Below are positions 1-10,800 of a stretch of 64,000 nt of DNA, piece by piece. This stretch comes from Sphagnum compactum (taxonomy: Eukaryota > Bryophyta > Sphagnopsida > Sphagnales). Under the pieces are notes generated by a model. The model made no database searches and was not told the origin of the DNA. It saw nothing but the letters and a program-made list of their open reading frames with translations. The translations under genes and the position numbers were made by a program. Position 1 is the stretch's first letter, and the number at the start of each line of letters is the position of its first letter. The stretch is taken from contig OZ234496.1 of the NCBI GenBank assembly GCA_965153455.1, positions 13,260,304-13,324,303 on the forward strand, read 5' to 3'.

Positions 1-2
1 CA

Positions 3-1093
3 TCAGCTCATACGCAGGCAGAGGTGTCTCATTCTCCTCGTGGTCCACCTCGGCAGCTTTGCCAATGCACCAAGTGTGTTGGTCAGATTTCACAAAAGTC
101 ATATGTTTGTGCTCAACACATTCAGCGATTTGGGCGTCATCGTGGTCTTACCCCAGGAGCTTCTTCATCTCATGTGGTAAGTGTCATTTTACCATTGTCA
201 TTTTTCCTCTTTGATACATGTTATTTTTCATGAAATCCTCTTTGAAACTATTTTCACTTCCATGGTTTGTTGTGGTTTTTTGAATGTAATAGGGTTCCCG
301 TATGACACCACCACCCTATGTTCTATCATAAGGGGTTTTAGCTGCCATAGGAAATGCACTTTCGCATGCATTTGCTGTAGGGATTGATACCTCTCATGAG
401 GCCAGTAAGCCACATCATGAGGAAAGGCCACGTGTGCCCTCCATTAGGCAGCGATCCAAAGCACAACGTCCAAGTGAGGGTCACGCTAGGACTATTGTTG
501 AAGGCAGATGGGGTATGTGTGAGTTCACTGGCAAATGTGCCAATATTATCCAGTCATGGAACCCTGCAGTTCTTGGGTTGCTTGATAATTTGCCCTATGA
601 TGAGGAGGTTGTGGTTTGGGGTAGACGATGGATTGTTAAGACCTCTACACTTGGAGAGAGGCATGGCTATGCAGTATATGCTTGTGAGGACATCATTGTA
701 GAGGATTCAGCTAGTTGTCGTAGAGAAGGTCCTACTTTGTTCCCTTATGGTGGGCCTATCTATAAGAGAAAACATTGGAACATGATCCTCACACAACATC
801 CTGAGTGGAAGACCTTTGCTCTTAAGATGGACACATTTGCTGGTAGCACTAGGAGGCATAGTGATGGGAGGGTGATAGATGGAGACCCCATACGTTCTGG
901 AAACATTGCTGGTTTCATCAACAGTACAATGGGGATTCAGCCTAAGCGTAGGGCTAATTGTGAATGGGTTTTTGTTGAGGGACCTCCTCCAGCACCATAT
1001 GGCCAAACTTATCATGAAGACCATTGCCTGGTTATAGCTACTAGGACCATCAGATCAGGAGATGAGTTGTTTACACACTATGAGTGGAATTAG
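3..1093 (+). CDS. SET-domain protein carried by the CACTA-like element (5' partial, one in-frame stop)
   Basis: Two exons fit: exon 1 from beyond the window edge to 176 (donor GTAAGT at 177) and exon 2 from 293 (acceptor TAG 290-292) to the TAG at 1091-1093; the reading phase is kept across the join. Exon 1 carries a compact Cys/His motif, CQCTKC followed by H, possibly a small zinc-binding unit. Exon 2 ends in a SET-like domain of about 150 residues: FPYGGPIY near its start, then GNIAGFINST, NCEWV, and finally SGDELFTHYEW, matching the SET order (YxG, N/H motif, NC, GEELxxDY) with the last Tyr kept. SET domains methylate lysines, usually on histones. The usual NHSC is altered to NSTMG, so activity is uncertain. 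A TAA at 329-331 breaks exon 2. The next coding block is the transposase, same strand, about 170 bp downstream. Confidence 0.68.
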
Positions 1094-1260
1094 GATTCCA
1101 CCATTTCTGAACTTTGTACTTTGTTTAAGACATAACATACCATATCTATATACATGCATTTTGGCATTTTTTATTTATAATGTAATATGCAACTATGCTT
1201 GGTATATAGTTAAGATCTTCTGGATTTGGTATTGCATAGAATATTCGGCCTTCTGAAGAC

Positions 1261-4200
1261 ATGCTACCACGGAGGTTAAGAGCAACATATTGGGAAATGG
1301 GCATGCCACACAAATCAGACTCTTCATCAACTCATTCTTCATCAAATGACTTGCCTGCTCATGATGAAGGTGTCTCTCAACCAGTTCAGGAAGCACCACT
1401 GCCTGCAAACCAAGAACAAGCGATGGATGACTTCATGGTTGACTGATTTGGACTTGACATAGTTGATGATATGTCTGGCAACCCACATGATGAAGGAGCC
1501 AATGCAGATGATCCACGTCATCAACATACTGCCCAGGGACAACGGCAGTGGCAAGAGGCGGAGGCACATGCTCAAACACCTATTTTTCAAGGTGCAAGGT
1601 TAAGCCGTTTAGTAGCCATACTGGGGTTGTTAAACATCCAAGCAAAACACAAGGCAATCAATACTATGTTGTTAGACATTTTCCAGTATTGTCATAGCCT
1701 CTTGCTGCCTAAGGAAAATGTTTTGCCAGGATCTTGGAAGGAGGCTAAAAAGATCTTATCCTCCATAGGCATGGAGTATCAAATTGTCCATGCATGTGTT
1801 AATGACTGCATGTTATTTCATGGGAACAATGCCCATTTAACGGAGTGCAGTACATGTGAAGAGGCTCGATATGATCCTCACATGCTTACAGAGAAGGTGC
1901 CCAGGAAATCAGTAAGGTGGTTTCCCATTATTCCTCGCTTGCTGCACATGTATCGATGTACAGACTTGGCCGAGTTAATGGTTTGGCATAAGAAACATCG
2001 ATCAAAGCCTGGTGTTATGAGGTTACCGGTTGACTCTCCTGCTCACAAGCATGTGGAGTCAACATGGCCAGAGTTTGAGCGTGACCCTAGGCATGTGAGG
2101 TTGGGGTTAGCATCAGATGGTGTTAGTCCACATTCACTTGGAGGAAAGGGACGACCTACCTCTGTTTGGCCAGTTGTTGTCATGAATTACAACCTTCCTC
2201 CGTGGTTGTCTATGAAAAAAGGATTTTTGCTGCTTTCTCTTATTATCCCAGGGCCAAGTAAGGTGAAAAACCTAGACACCTACTTAGCACTAGTGGTCAA
2301 TGAGCTCAAAACGCTGTGGGATGGAGTATGGGCATATGATGGGAAGAAGACCACTGGAAGAATACCACGTGTATTCAAGTTGAGGGCAATCTGCATGTGG
2401 ACAATGCATGATTATCCTGGTAAGAAATCATGCACATGCCTCTATATTTTTTTTATTATTCTATTTTGTGATTATTTGTTGCTCTAATATTTAGTTCTTC
2501 TACAATCAGGGTTTGGTTTTGTAAGTGGGCTGCAAACTCAAGGCTACAAGGCCTGCTCTACATGTGGCCCAAGTTTGGAGGACATGGCTAAATACTCAAG
2601 CCATTTTCGCAAAATTGTTTACCTTGGCCATACAAAGTTTCTTCCACTGGGACATGATATGAGATCAGACCCACTTTTATTTTCATCTTTTGACATGCCT
2701 TATGGTGATGAGCGTGATATTCCAGAACCTACCACTTTTGCATATTGGAGGGATGTGGCCAATAGAGTTATTGACCCAAATGATTCTATGGTGTTTGAGG
2801 GTAGTGGATTGACAAGGTGGGGTATACTCAACAGCTTGCCTTACTGGGGTGAGTTGAAAATACGTCATCTCTTGGACCCCATGCACATTGAGGGAAATGT
2901 CGGAAAGGCTATCATAAAATAGTTCTATGGAGAGAAGGACAGTAACTTTAGGGAGGCCTGTGAGGATTTTGAGAGGCATCCCGATGTGTGGATTACTGTT
3001 GATCCTAACACATGTATTGAGCAGCGACCATCAGCTCCATGGACACTTACTACACAGGAAAGAAAAGACTTTCGAAATCGCATAGGAGAGATGCGATTCC
3101 CTATAGGTTTGAACTTTGATGGCAAGGGTTGAATTTAGAAGTACTCTGTTGCTTTTATTTATATTTAAATCTGTATGCCTTATACTGGAAAAAGAGTTTG
3201 AAGTATAGAATGTTATCTGTTGGATGTCTAGAATACTTTTGTATAATTTTATGGATCCTTGTTGCAGGTTATGGAGCTAATCTTCAAAAAGCTTTTGGTA
3301 GGGACGATGACCACAAGTGGCCAAGGTATCTGAAGACACATGACTATCATCGTTTACTGCAGCACATATTGCCTGTGGCAATAATAGGCTTAGCCAGTGT
3401 AGAAGTACAAGATGCTCTTTGGTCACTGGGAAATCTGTTGAGATGGGTATGCTCAAAGGAGTTATTTGTAGAGGAGATTCCAAGAATGAGGGTAATAGCA
3501 GCAGAGGTGGTATGCAAGTTGGAAAAGGCCTTCCCTCCATCATTTTTTGATTATCAAGTGCATTTACTAGTTCACCTTGTGGATGAAATAGCCATTGCTG
3601 GTCCTGTGCATTGTCGGTGGATGTATTGGCTTGAAAGATATATGGCAGTATTAAAGGGTTATGTCCGTAACCATGCACGAGTGGAGGGAAGCATGGCAAC
3701 AGGACACTTGGCAGCAGAGAGCATGTTTTATTGCACCAACATCTTGGCCACTATAGATCCATCATGTCTTCATGTCTGGATGGAGGAAAGAGAAGAGGAG
3801 GAAGACCATTTGATTGGTGCCATCAAAACACGTATGTTATTACCTACAGAGTTAATTCAGCTGACCACATTCATGTTGAATAATAGCAATGTCATGGAAG
3901 AGTGGAGGAACTTCTATGAGAATGCCAAAAGTATGAGTGGGAGATCAAGGATTTTTCCTACGTTTCATAAGTACATGAAAGAGAAGTTGGCTGAAATGGA
4001 TCAATTGTTGGCACAAGGAGAAAGTATAGCATGTTTTCCAAAGATCACAGATGATGTTCGCACCATTGTTCATGGACCACTGAGAGTTGTGACAACACGT
4101 TCAGCAATGTGGACACAAGGAAGACATTTCAGGTATTTATTTTTTCTATTTCATTAGGCATATTAACTCATCTTCACATTCCAGACAAGTTTTTTAGAAT

Positions 4201-4769
4201 GTTCTAGGATGATTTTTATGGGCATGAAGTTTCTATTATCATATAAGTTGTTGACTCACAATGCCTAACACAATATTAATTTCAGGATTTCTAGTTTGGA
4301 TGAAAAGAAGGGCCGCACCTTTGACTGTGGAGTTCAAGGGCAATTCATTCAGGACTCTAGAAGCAGTCGGCATGACAGGAATATTGTTCGAGATATTGTG
4401 CCACATTATGGAAAGCTGGAAGAGATCTTGGTGGTATCTTATGATGCACATTCAAAGTTTGAAGAGTATGTGTTTAAGTGCAAGTGGTTTAAAGTGAACC
4501 TTGTTGGCGCAAATTGCACTGTAGTTCAGGATGAGTGCGGACACACACGGTTAAAGACATCTGCCACCAGTTATCAGCCATCTCATTGGCAAACTTCAGA
4601 GCCATTTACTTTTCCCAGTCATGTAGAACAATGTTTTTATCTTCCTTATCCCCCAAACCCAGAGGAGTGGTCACTTGTTGTCACATATGTGCCACGGTCC
4701 TGTTCTATTCTAGGTGAGAAACCAGAGGTTGTGTTTACAACCTCTGAGGTGGATGATGACCACGTATAA
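1261..4769 (+). pseudogene. CACTA transposase (tnp2-like core, DUF4218-like, DUF4216-like), four exons with one or two stops
   Basis: Exons fit at 1471-2419, 2510-3127, 3268-4132 and 4286-4769, all with GT/AG borders and consistent phase, totalling 972 codons. Exon 1 has the tnp2-like run (GMEYQIVHACVNDC, a CxxC, RWFPIIPRL, VRLGLASDG with a probable catalytic Asp, YNLPPWLSMKK). Exon 2 has ACSTCG and LDPMHIEGNVGKAIIK. Exon 3 is DUF4218-like (LLQHILPVAI, FPPSFFDYQVHLLVHL, GPVHCRWMYWLERYM, GYVRNHARVEGSM). Exon 4 is DUF4216-like (VFKCKWFKV, EEWSLVVTYVPR). The product would cut and rejoin the element ends. A TAG at 2920-2922 interrupts exon 2 directly after AIIK. The same frame is open upstream from 1261 to a TGA at 1444, so the true N-terminus may begin there rather than at Met 1471. 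Confidence 0.88.
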
Positions 4770-5034
4770 TGTACTACTCATTATTTTTATGCAAATTGCC
4801 ATTGAGGCTTGTGGTTCTATATTACTGCACAATGTTCATTGTGTCATTTTCTACCTATTCTGCTCCATTGTGTAATTTTATTTTTAAGAATAGGAGCACT
4901 GCTATGCGTACTTTAATGATATTTTCACTTAGTCTGCCAAAATATATTATAATAATGGTTAAGTGGATTTATAGCTTCCATTTGGTTTTAAAAAAATTTT
5001 AATTTTTTTATGGCGTTTTGGGAATCAGATGACA

Positions 5035-5503
5035 TTGCGAAACCTTTTGCGAAACTTCCTTCTCCAGTAACCCTTTCACTAATTTGCGAGCTAACGCACA
5101 TCGCAACTTGCGATACGTACACCACTGGAAAGTTTTGTAAAAATTTGTGATGAGGTTTGCGATACATATTCAAACGCAAAATGCGAGGCGCCGAATAATG
5201 CAAGCTTGCAATGTCTTGTGACTCTCAAAGTTTGTAGCGATACTTTGTGTATTGTAAAATGTGCGATGTTTTGAGTATGATTAAACGTTGCGAAGTGTGG
5301 AATATTGCTAGGGTGGACGGAGACTTAGCGGGTCGTAAAGTTTTGTTTGTGGTATATGTCGCAAAAGTGCTGCGATGAAATAAGGTACATTATAAATTAG
5401 CGATGGGTGGTGCTGCACAAGTTGCGATGCGTGTGGCATCGCAAATATGGCAGGTTGTTTTTGCTTCGCAAACCCTTCAGGTTTTTTGTTTGGCCCTTCG
5501 CAA
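5035..5503. repeat. TTGCGA/TCGCAA subterminal motif array of the CACTA-like element
   Basis: About eleven exact TTGCGA or TCGCAA hexamers lie in roughly 470 bp, for example at 5035, 5047, 5084, 5101 (reverse), 5108, 5157, 5288, 5359 (reverse), 5422, 5439 (reverse), 5466 (reverse) and 5498 (reverse), plus near matches such as ATGCGA and GTGCGA. Far less than one is expected by chance in AT-rich DNA. Forward copies dominate on the left and reverse copies on the right. In CACTA elements, short repeats of this kind next to the ends bind the element's own DNA-binding protein. The array stops where gypsy coding sequence starts. Confidence 0.75.
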
Positions 5504-7717
5504 AAAGGCATAATATGTAGTAATGCTCATTGGGCCAAAGTAGTAGCCATTTTGGAGATGCCCAATCCTACTGATGTTCACATGTTGAGGAGCTTCATCG
5601 AACTATGTAATTATTACATGATTTATGTCCAAAACTTCAGTAGTATTGCTCATCCTCTCTATGCATTGTTAAAAAAAGATGTTGCTTGGACATGGAGTGA
5701 AGAGGCTCAAGAAGCTTTCAACACAGTCAAGGAAAAGCTTTTAGAGTTCCCCATTCTGAGAAGACCAGATTTCAGCAAGGTCTTCATTCTACACACTGAC
5801 TGGAGTGCTCTTGGTATTGGTGCTATTCTTGGCCAACTTGATGAGGAAGGCAAGGAATATGTTATCGCCTATGCATCCTGAAGCAACAAGGCTGAGAGCA
5901 ACTACTTTTCATACGAGGGGGAATGTCTTGCTATTGTATGGGTCGTCATACATTTCAGGCTCTATCTTTATGGCACCAAGTTCATTTTGTATACTGACCA
6001 CCAGCCTATCAAGTGGTTGATGACCAACGACAAGCTTATTGGTAAGTTAGCTCATCGAGCACTTATACTTCAGGAGTATGAATTCAAGGTTATTTCACCG
6101 ACCTGGTATTACACATCAGAACGCGGATACCATGTCGTGGAGACCCTTCACTACCTCTGAAGATTTCTAAGAAGCCAGGCAAGACTTTGACCAGATTCCA
6201 GTAGTACATGTATCTTATGCATCTAGTTATCTTGCATTACTGCAATGTAACCTGGTTGAACATCCCATTGTGGATATATGGGAGGATTTGGTTACTCTGA
6301 GGTTTCTTCAGCATGGGGAATACCCTCCCCAAGTTACATCAAGTCATCGGGATTGCATACAACAGCAGTCCAAACGCTACTCATGGAGGGACAATCACCT
6401 CGTCCGATGCTTACCACAAGGCAACAGAGTGGTTCCTCCACCACAAGAACGGCATGGTCTTATTCAGAAGGTACATTCGGAGCTTGGACACTTTGGAATT
6501 AAGCGTACTTATAGCCTTCTCGCTCTTCATTACCATTGGAAAGGTATGTATGCTCAAGCCCGTGACGTCATTACTAGGTGTGAACAATGTGATAGAGTGA
6601 GAACTTCCTTCTCCTCTTGACAGCTCACGCTTTTTCCATTCCTTATTCCGGGCATATTCTATCGCTAGTCATGTGATTTAGCTAGAGAGTTACCACAGAC
6701 CTCCAGGGGTAATGTCTACATCATGATTATGATTGAGCATTTTTCAAAGTGGGTCAAGCTTGTTGCGCTATCGGACAAGTCATCACACAGCACCAGCCAA
6801 GTTTTTTTACAATAGGTCCTAAGTAGGTTTGAGGCTTGTGCTAAGTGCCTTACTGATCAAGGATCAGAATTCAGAGGAGAATTCCAAGACCTACTTGATC
6901 ATGCTCTCATTGACCATCACCGGACTCCAAGGGATCATCCCTAAGCTGATGGCCTTGCAGAGAGGATGGTTCAAACACGCAAGAAGGGACTTCAGAAGAT
7001 TTGCCTCACTGGGAACAAAGAGGATTAGGACCTGGCCTTACTTTACATCGCCATGGGTTACAGGATGTCCAAACATGCCTCTTTGTCTCATTTCGCTCCT
7101 TACTTTCTACTTTTTGGGAGACATCCCATTCCACCCTCTTCCATTGCTACTCAAATGGACCAGGTTGTGGATTTGGACTCCCCAACCACTTGGGCTAGGG
7201 TCATCGTAGAGAGGGCTGCTCTATTCAAGAGGGTTATGCCCATGGCCATGGAAAACTTGTCCATTGCACAACATCGAGACACCTTACGGTATGCACATGA
7301 GGTGGCAGTTACAAACCTAAGGTGAGACAATTTGATGTTGGTGACTTTGTGTATCTCTAGTGGCAACTTACTGATACTCTAGACATTTCTTTCGGTCGCA
7401 TTATTTTGAGGATTAAGGTGATCAGGCCTTTAGGTGTGTTGGAGTTGCAAGTAGTTAACGGACGCACAATTCGGGATCACTCCAAAAACTATGCGCCCTG
7501 CCACCTGCCGAACTTGGATCCTACCATCATCACGTCGACTTGGATTCCTCCACTTGACTATCCATGTCAGGTATGTCAGAGGACAAACGATGCTGATCAA
7601 ATGTTGCTTTGTGATAATTGTCATGGTGGATACCATCTATTCTGCCTCAAGCCGGAGCTCACTCAAGTTCCCGTCGACATTTGGTACTGTTCATCATGTT
7701 TTCCTGCAGCACCTTGA
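5504..7717 (+). pseudogene. Ty3/gypsy pol remnant: RT end, RNase H, integrase
   Basis: Frame-shifted but readable. RT thumb: AKVVAILEMPNPTDVHMLRSF and NFSSIAHPLYALLKKD (5540-5690). RNase H: FILHTDWSALGIGAILGQLD, then TDHQPIKWLMTNDKL after a TGA at 5879 that replaces an expected Arg codon. Integrase zinc finger at about 6440-6600 (HSELGH, CEQC). Core remnants at about 6720-6990: EHFSKWVKLVALSDKSS, TDQGSEF and ADGLAERMVQ, keeping Asp and Glu of the catalytic set in different frames. The integrase C-terminal part (7053-7325 and 7406 onward) reads into a PHD finger. Several stops and frameshifts make it inactive. Confidence 0.87.
7565..7699 (+). other. PHD finger at the C-terminus of the gypsy integrase
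   Basis: A 45-residue C4HC3 domain: CQVC, 12 residues on CDNC, then GGYH, LFC and finally WYCSSC, with the conserved Trp two residues before the seventh ligand. All eight zinc ligands are present. PHD fingers commonly read the methylation state of the histone H3 tail. Here it takes the place where chromoviruses carry a chromodomain, directly after the integrase tail and in the same open frame (7406-7717), so it is part of pol and not a separate gene. Its role in choosing integration sites is inference. Confidence 0.85.
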
Positions 7718-7849
7718 TTTCTACTCAAACCATGCCACGCTTTTCCCGGCTCAGGTCTGGGGGGAGATACATGAGAATTTCATTTCAGCCTCCTCTTGTG
7801 CATTGTATATATATGTGCGTGCATATCTTTTTGGTTGATTAGTTTCTAC

Positions 7850-10800
7850 CTTTGACTGGTTTTAGTCTTTTTGTTCAGTAGAGTTTATTAGTCAACCTAG
7901 ACACAAGTGGGTTATCCAAATGTGGACATATTTATTATATGACAATAATGTACTCCCAAATGCAACTTTGTTTGGTGGACATGATTGCCTATTGATTTGC
8001 AATCAAACCTTGTTATAGGCCATTGTTTGGAGCATAATGGTTTTGAAATACATGGCACCACAAACCATTAGGATTTGTTGGTGGAAGGTGTAGATCTTAT
8101 TTCTAGGCTAGATGGTGGACATTGTAAGTAAAAAAAACATGAAAAATCCAAAAGGGTTCTTGAAGTTGAAAAGTTCAACACACTAATAGTTGCCATGCAT
8201 ATTAGAGAGGACTCATTACTAGTTGAAGATTTCATCAACATGCCAAAAGAACAACAAGTGTTAATCTCATTGGCTAATGCCATGACATCATTACTAAATG
8301 GCATTTTACTTTGATTTACTTCTACATTTTTATTGGAAAGTTAAAACATGTGTGGCATACATGTTGAGGAAAACGTCACAAATGTGGAGTTGGTATAGTT
8401 TGTGTGATAGGTGGTTTGCATTGTTGAGGATGAGATAATCCATGTTGTATTGATATCGATTAAGAGATAGTCAAGGAGTCAAAAACCTAATGAATCATTT
8501 TTTAGGGAAGTAAAGTAGCATGCCAAGGTACTTGTCAATTGTGCCATTGGGTGTCCACTTTATAAAATGAACAACATGTTGGGGCACATGTTCGTATCTT
8601 TTAAACAAATTATTTAAAATGATTCTTTACAAATTGAAAAACAAACTATGAGCTTCAATTTTGTGCAATAATTAATAGTTCAACAACCAACACCGCATTT
8701 CATGGTACTTAAGCACACAACAAGGGCTTATAAGCACTTTTGTAACATGTTTAAAAAATCCATGTTGTTGGGTCTCAATCGTAATGGGTAGTGTAGGGCA
8801 TCCCAAAGTTTGTGGAGGTGGCATCACTTATTATTCATGTTCCTTTTCGTGTCGACAATAAGTCTCAAAAAAATGCCCATGAAATCCCCTATCAAAGAGT
8901 TGTCTTGCATTTGGCAAATTGTTATAACCTTCACACTTCCTTTGCACCCTTGCATGTACTTATAATAAGTCCATGTTACCACGTAATTCAAAATCTAAAA
9001 TTATCAACCTATTAATAAGAATAAAATAATCTAATAGTCATGTCAATAATATGTCCATTTAGTATTTTGCCATTTCAATCCACCTTGCCTAGAAGTTGGG
9101 GGCCTACTAAACTACATTAAAACATTAAAAAAAACATTACAAGTCAAATTGTAAAACAATAACCACAAAATGGACCAATCCTTCGAAATTTGACCCTTTA
9201 ATTGATGATGTCAATGTGATCTCTAAATTTTGTGTGACATGTTTTTCAAGTCCTCATGAAGACATTTTCTACATATTGAATGTTATTAAAAAAAAAAATC
9301 AATTCATTTCTCCTAATTGTAGCAATTGAACATGCTTATTTGTTCAAAGTATTCATAAAATGTATACCCCTCAATAATGCAACATTTAAATGGCCATTTT
9401 GTCATATCACCAAATATGTGATCACATTTCAATTTGACAATTTTTGTGTTTCCCAAATGTGTCATAATTAAAAGGTGGTATAGTAAGAGATTGTGTTTTG
9501 AAATTTGATTGAAATACCAAAATTTAAAATTTTCATTTGGAATCATAACTTATATTTCATCCATTTATCATTCAATGTCCTTTAATTCAAGAAGCAATTG
9601 TAGACAATAATTCAACTTAATTATGGAAGTAATTACAAAAATTGTCATTGGTTTAACTAGTCTTGACTTTTGAGCCTTTGATGCACATCCTTAAACTTGT
9701 TTTAAATCTATTGTAAATTGATACAAGAAGGTTAGGTAGAGATAATCATTTGCAAGAAAAAAATTTATCATTTTGGGTATTCATTTTCTCCTATGACATC
9801 ACAACTACAGTTGTTTTTGGTTTTCCTTCATTTTTTGGTGTAACATCATTAGTGAGCAACCCAAGAAATATTTAACATTAATTGGTGATAACCTTTGAAT
9901 AATTGTCCAAACAATATGAAGATGAAAAAAACTACCTTTCAACTCAAAATATAGTCAAACTATCACAAAATTTTACTTTATTTTATAAAAATAGAAAATC
10001 CACAATTGAATATTATAGGGGGGGGTCTCCAAGTATAGTAATGCACCACAACAAAAAACACTATGATACACAACCACTAAACCATCCACAACCACATGTA
10101 AATTACAAACAATATTTTTTCCTTCAACTTTCAATTAATTTGAGTAATTGAACATGAAACAATTGGTTGTATTAAAATTATGGTTAATAGAATGGTTGGG
10201 CATTAAATTAGTAGTTTGATTCCTGACCATGAAAATGTACAATGATGGGATTCAATCACTTTTAATTGGAGCATTTGATATTCCATTGAAAATTTCTTTT
10301 CATGGGTTACAACTTTGGTTTAGAAAGCTTTTGAATCAAAGTCCATATGAAGGAATTATGAACTTGCAAAATAATAGGATTCATAACTTGGGAATTTCAA
10401 GACTCCTCCATTTGTGAGTCTTGAGAATTTACATAATTTCAATCTATTCCCCGTTACCATTTACAAAATATCTTATAGGGGAAAAAAATGGTGACTATTT
10501 CTAAATCCAAGCCACAATGAGGCATGTGAATGTGTTTTTCCTGCAACTTTAACACTAATTGTCATCTTTTTTTATTGTGCAAATTGACTTCACCTTGAGT
10601 TTAACCTTCTAAGTTCATTGTAGTCTCATCCTAAAGTTTTCACACCTTCTTTCATCATGAAAGTTATGGAGTGCACCTTAGGTTTGCATTTTGTTGCAAA
10701 AATGGAAATCAACAAGGTTTATCCCCAATGCCACTTTAAAAACCTAGGGGACCTAAACAAGTAAACTCCCCCTCAAATGAACTTTTGAACTTGAATGGAG

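Larger units (their letters stand above)
1..5503 (+). mobile_element. CACTA/EnSpm-like DNA transposon, right-hand part
   Basis: Autonomous-type CACTA element whose left end lies outside the window. Seen in order on the plus strand: a SET-domain gene (3-1093), a spliced transposase with tnp2-like, DUF4218-like and DUF4216-like regions (1261-4769), and a dense TTGCGA/TCGCAA array (5035-5503) typical in layout of CACTA subterminal transposase-binding repeats. The right terminus is inferred from the abrupt start of gypsy coding sequence at about 5504. No clear terminal TAGTG was found there, so the exact end and target duplication are unresolved. Three in-frame stops show that this copy is inactive or nearly so. 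The family assignment of the transposase is firm; that the SET gene is inside the element is an inference from position and orientation. Confidence 0.8.
5504..7850 (+). mobile_element. Decayed Ty3/gypsy retrotransposon, 3' half
   Basis: Coding remnants run RT end, RNase H, integrase zinc finger, integrase core, integrase tail and PHD finger, the gene order of Ty3/gypsy elements. After the last stop (7715-7717) a short purine tract, GGGGGGAGA near 7759-7767, is a candidate polypurine tract, so a 3' LTR may begin at about 7768, with a TATATATA at 7806. The LTR end was not found. The 5' part (LTR, gag, protease, most of RT) is missing from the window. Its abrupt start beside the CACTA motif array suggests that the CACTA element jumped into this retroelement. 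Confidence 0.82.

Noticed and set aside
7850-8304. Possible further gypsy coding or complete LTR
   Set aside because: No repeat partner in the window defines the LTR, and the short frames show no gypsy domain.
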